Source of the DNA: Moraxellaceae bacterium
GTDB lineage: Bacteria; Pseudomonadota; Gammaproteobacteria; Pseudomonadales; Moraxellaceae
Reading direction: 5' to 3'
Assembly (NCBI GenBank): GCA_024234595.1
Contig: JACKNZ010000029.1
Coordinates: 1-22,148, forward strand
DNA length: 22,148 bases
Position 1 is the first letter of the stretch, and every line of letters begins with the position of its first letter. Of the stretch, positions 21,079-22,148 are shown in pieces. The position numbers and the translations under genes are program-made. The notes under the pieces were generated by a model, which saw only the letters and a list, made by a program, of their open reading frames with translations, was not told the DNA's origin and searched no databases.

Positions 21079-22131
21079 ATGCGCCGTTTGCCCATCTTTT
21101 TTTTGTTAGATGTTTCCGAGTCAATGGCAGGTGAAAATTTACGCCAATTACAACAAGGTTTAGAGCGTTTAGTCGCCAGTTTAAGAACTGATCCTTATGC
21201 CTTGGAAACGGTTTATTTATCCATTATTGCCTTTGCGGGTAAAGCGAAAACCTTAACCCCTTTGGTCGAGATGGCGGTTTTTTATCCACCACGTTTGCCG
21301 ATTGGCTCAGGCACAGGCTTGGGGGCAGCATTAACACACTTGATGAAAGAAATAGATAATCAAGTCATTAAAACCACCCCCGAACGTAAAGGTGACTGGA
21401 AGCCGATTGTCTATTTGATGACTGACGGCAAACCGACTGACGATATTAAAGACGCGGTGTATCGGTGGCAAAAAAGCTATCAGCAAAAAGCGGAATTAAT
21501 TGCCATCGGTGTGGGTCAATATGCCGATCTAGAAGCCTTACGCAAACTCACCCCTAATGTGGTGCATTTAAATGCACAAGGTGATGAAGATTTTAAAAAG
21601 TTTATTGATTGGGTCAGTCAGTCGGTGGTGGCACAAAGTCGCAGTGTGTCAGCAAATACAGGTGGTGTGAGTTTAGCCAAATTAGATGATTCGATTATGT
21701 CACAAATTGGCGACTTGAGTTTAGCCGCTAAAGTTGACGAAGATTATGTGATTTTATCGGGTATGTGCCAGCGTTATCGTTTGCCGTATTTGATTAAATA
21801 TGAACGGATGCCGATGAATTTTGAAAACGGTCATTTTAATGTCAATTTTGGCCATTATCATATCGTAGGTGCATTAGCCCTCGAAAAAGACTATTACGAA
21901 TTATGTGATGACAGTATGGCTGCACCAATGATTAACACGGATTTGTTAGATGGAGGTGTAGGCTGTCCGCATTGTGCCAACCCTTATACCATTGCAGCGT
22001 GTGGCCAATGTAACCAATTATTTTGTATTGCTGGCGAAGGCAAGGCAACGTGTCCTTATTGTAAACATGAAAATAATTTTGGCTTTGCCAATGATGGTGA
22101 AGGCTTTGATATTAGTCGTGCACGAGGTTAA
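21079..22131 (+). CDS. TerY-like protein: von Willebrand A domain plus cysteine-rich TerY-C type tail
   Basis: A 350-residue protein. VWA domain at about 1-185 with MIDAS residues Asp11, Ser13, Ser15 (DVSESM), Thr79 (GSGTGLG) and Asp116 (MTDGKP). Residues 205-285 form a linker or beta-rich region (LAAKVDEDYVILSGMCQRYRLPYLIKYER). The C-terminal segment has paired cysteines, Cys296-x2-Cys299, Cys308-x2-Cys311, Cys316 and Cys325-x2-Cys328, suggesting two zinc-binding knuckles of the kind called TerY-C. The N-terminal half is a paralog of the previous gene. CAAGGA precedes the ATG. In described Ter systems a VWA-TerY-C protein acts with a serine/threonine kinase and a PP2C phosphatase; such genes may lie just past the right edge, which cuts the cluster 17 bases after this stop. 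Confidence 0.93.
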   Translation: MRRLPIFFLLDVSESMAGENLRQLQQGLERLVASLRTDPYALETVYLSIIAFAGKAKTLTPLVEMAVFYPPRLPIGSGTGLGAALTHLMKEIDNQVIKTTPERKGDWKPIVYLMTDGKPTDDIKDAVYRWQKSYQQKAELIAIGVGQYADLEALRKLTPNVVHLNAQGDEDFKKFIDWVSQSVVAQSRSVSANTGGVSLAKLDDSIMSQIGDLSLAAKVDEDYVILSGMCQRYRLPYLIKYERMPMNFENGHFNVNFGHYHIVGALALEKDYYELCDDSMAAPMINTDLLDGGVGCPHCANPYTIAACGQCNQLFCIAGEGKATCPYCKHENNFGFANDGEGFDISRARG

Positions 22132-22148
22132 ATAATACTTTTTCTTGT

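Noticed and set aside
1..22148. CRISPR array, tRNA or rRNA genes, transposase or prophage genes
   Set aside because: No regularly spaced repeats, tRNA-like folds or recognisable mobile-element proteins were seen on reading both strands.

Overview
The window looks like a chromosomal piece of a gammaproteobacterium with moderately low GC. The order rplM-rpsI, then petA-petB-petC, then sspA-sspB is a conserved gammaproteobacterial arrangement. Cytochrome b carries a PVWY motif instead of PEWY, and SspA has its PHP motif at residues 84-86 as in the E. coli protein. The AT-leaning codon use and the DUF475 protein suggest something near Moraxellaceae, but that placement is an inference from family memory, not a search result.

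Layout. 1-869 holds an EcsC-family gene behind a short 7-bp tandem repeat. 1121-1952 is the ribosomal pair L13/S9, closed by a strong terminator. 2177-4655 is the complete cytochrome bc1 operon (Rieske, cytochrome b, cytochrome c1), with overlapping stop and start codons and a terminator. 4862-5931 is sspA-sspB, the regulator/ClpXP adaptor pair. Convergent to these, on the minus strand, are a small membrane-anchored protein (5947-6528) and a SurA/PpiD-like parvulin isomerase (6545-7938) whose frame is broken by one base in an A-run. Next are two tandem minus-strand paralogs (8079-9101 and 9406-10428) of the zinc-dependent phospholipase C / S1-P1 nuclease superfamily, both secreted. Then, still on the minus strand, comes a two-gene signalling operon: a FIST sensory protein (13191-14321) overlapping a PAS hybrid histidine kinase (10717-13194).

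From 14645 to the right edge everything is on the plus strand and forms a Ter-type stress cluster: a DUF475 multipass membrane protein, four TerD-family calcium-binding-type proteins, one AIM24/TIGR00266 protein, one ATP-grasp enzyme, and two von Willebrand A proteins, the second with a cysteine-rich TerY-C type tail. Hairpins and palindromic repeats divide the cluster into sub-blocks. The right edge cuts the cluster; in related systems a protein kinase and a PP2C phosphatase often follow.

Two families of interspersed palindromic repeats sit only in intergenic gaps. One has AGGRCTTACGC-type termini (about 1036, 4726, 7957 and 10476); the other is a GC-rich compound palindrome (17829-17896 and 20935-21034). 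No tRNA, rRNA, CRISPR array, transposase or phage gene was seen. The most interesting items are the one-base break in the isomerase gene, the tandem phospholipase-like pair with a shared upstream element and atypical metal-site spacing, and the composition of the Ter cluster with its free-standing ATP-grasp enzyme.
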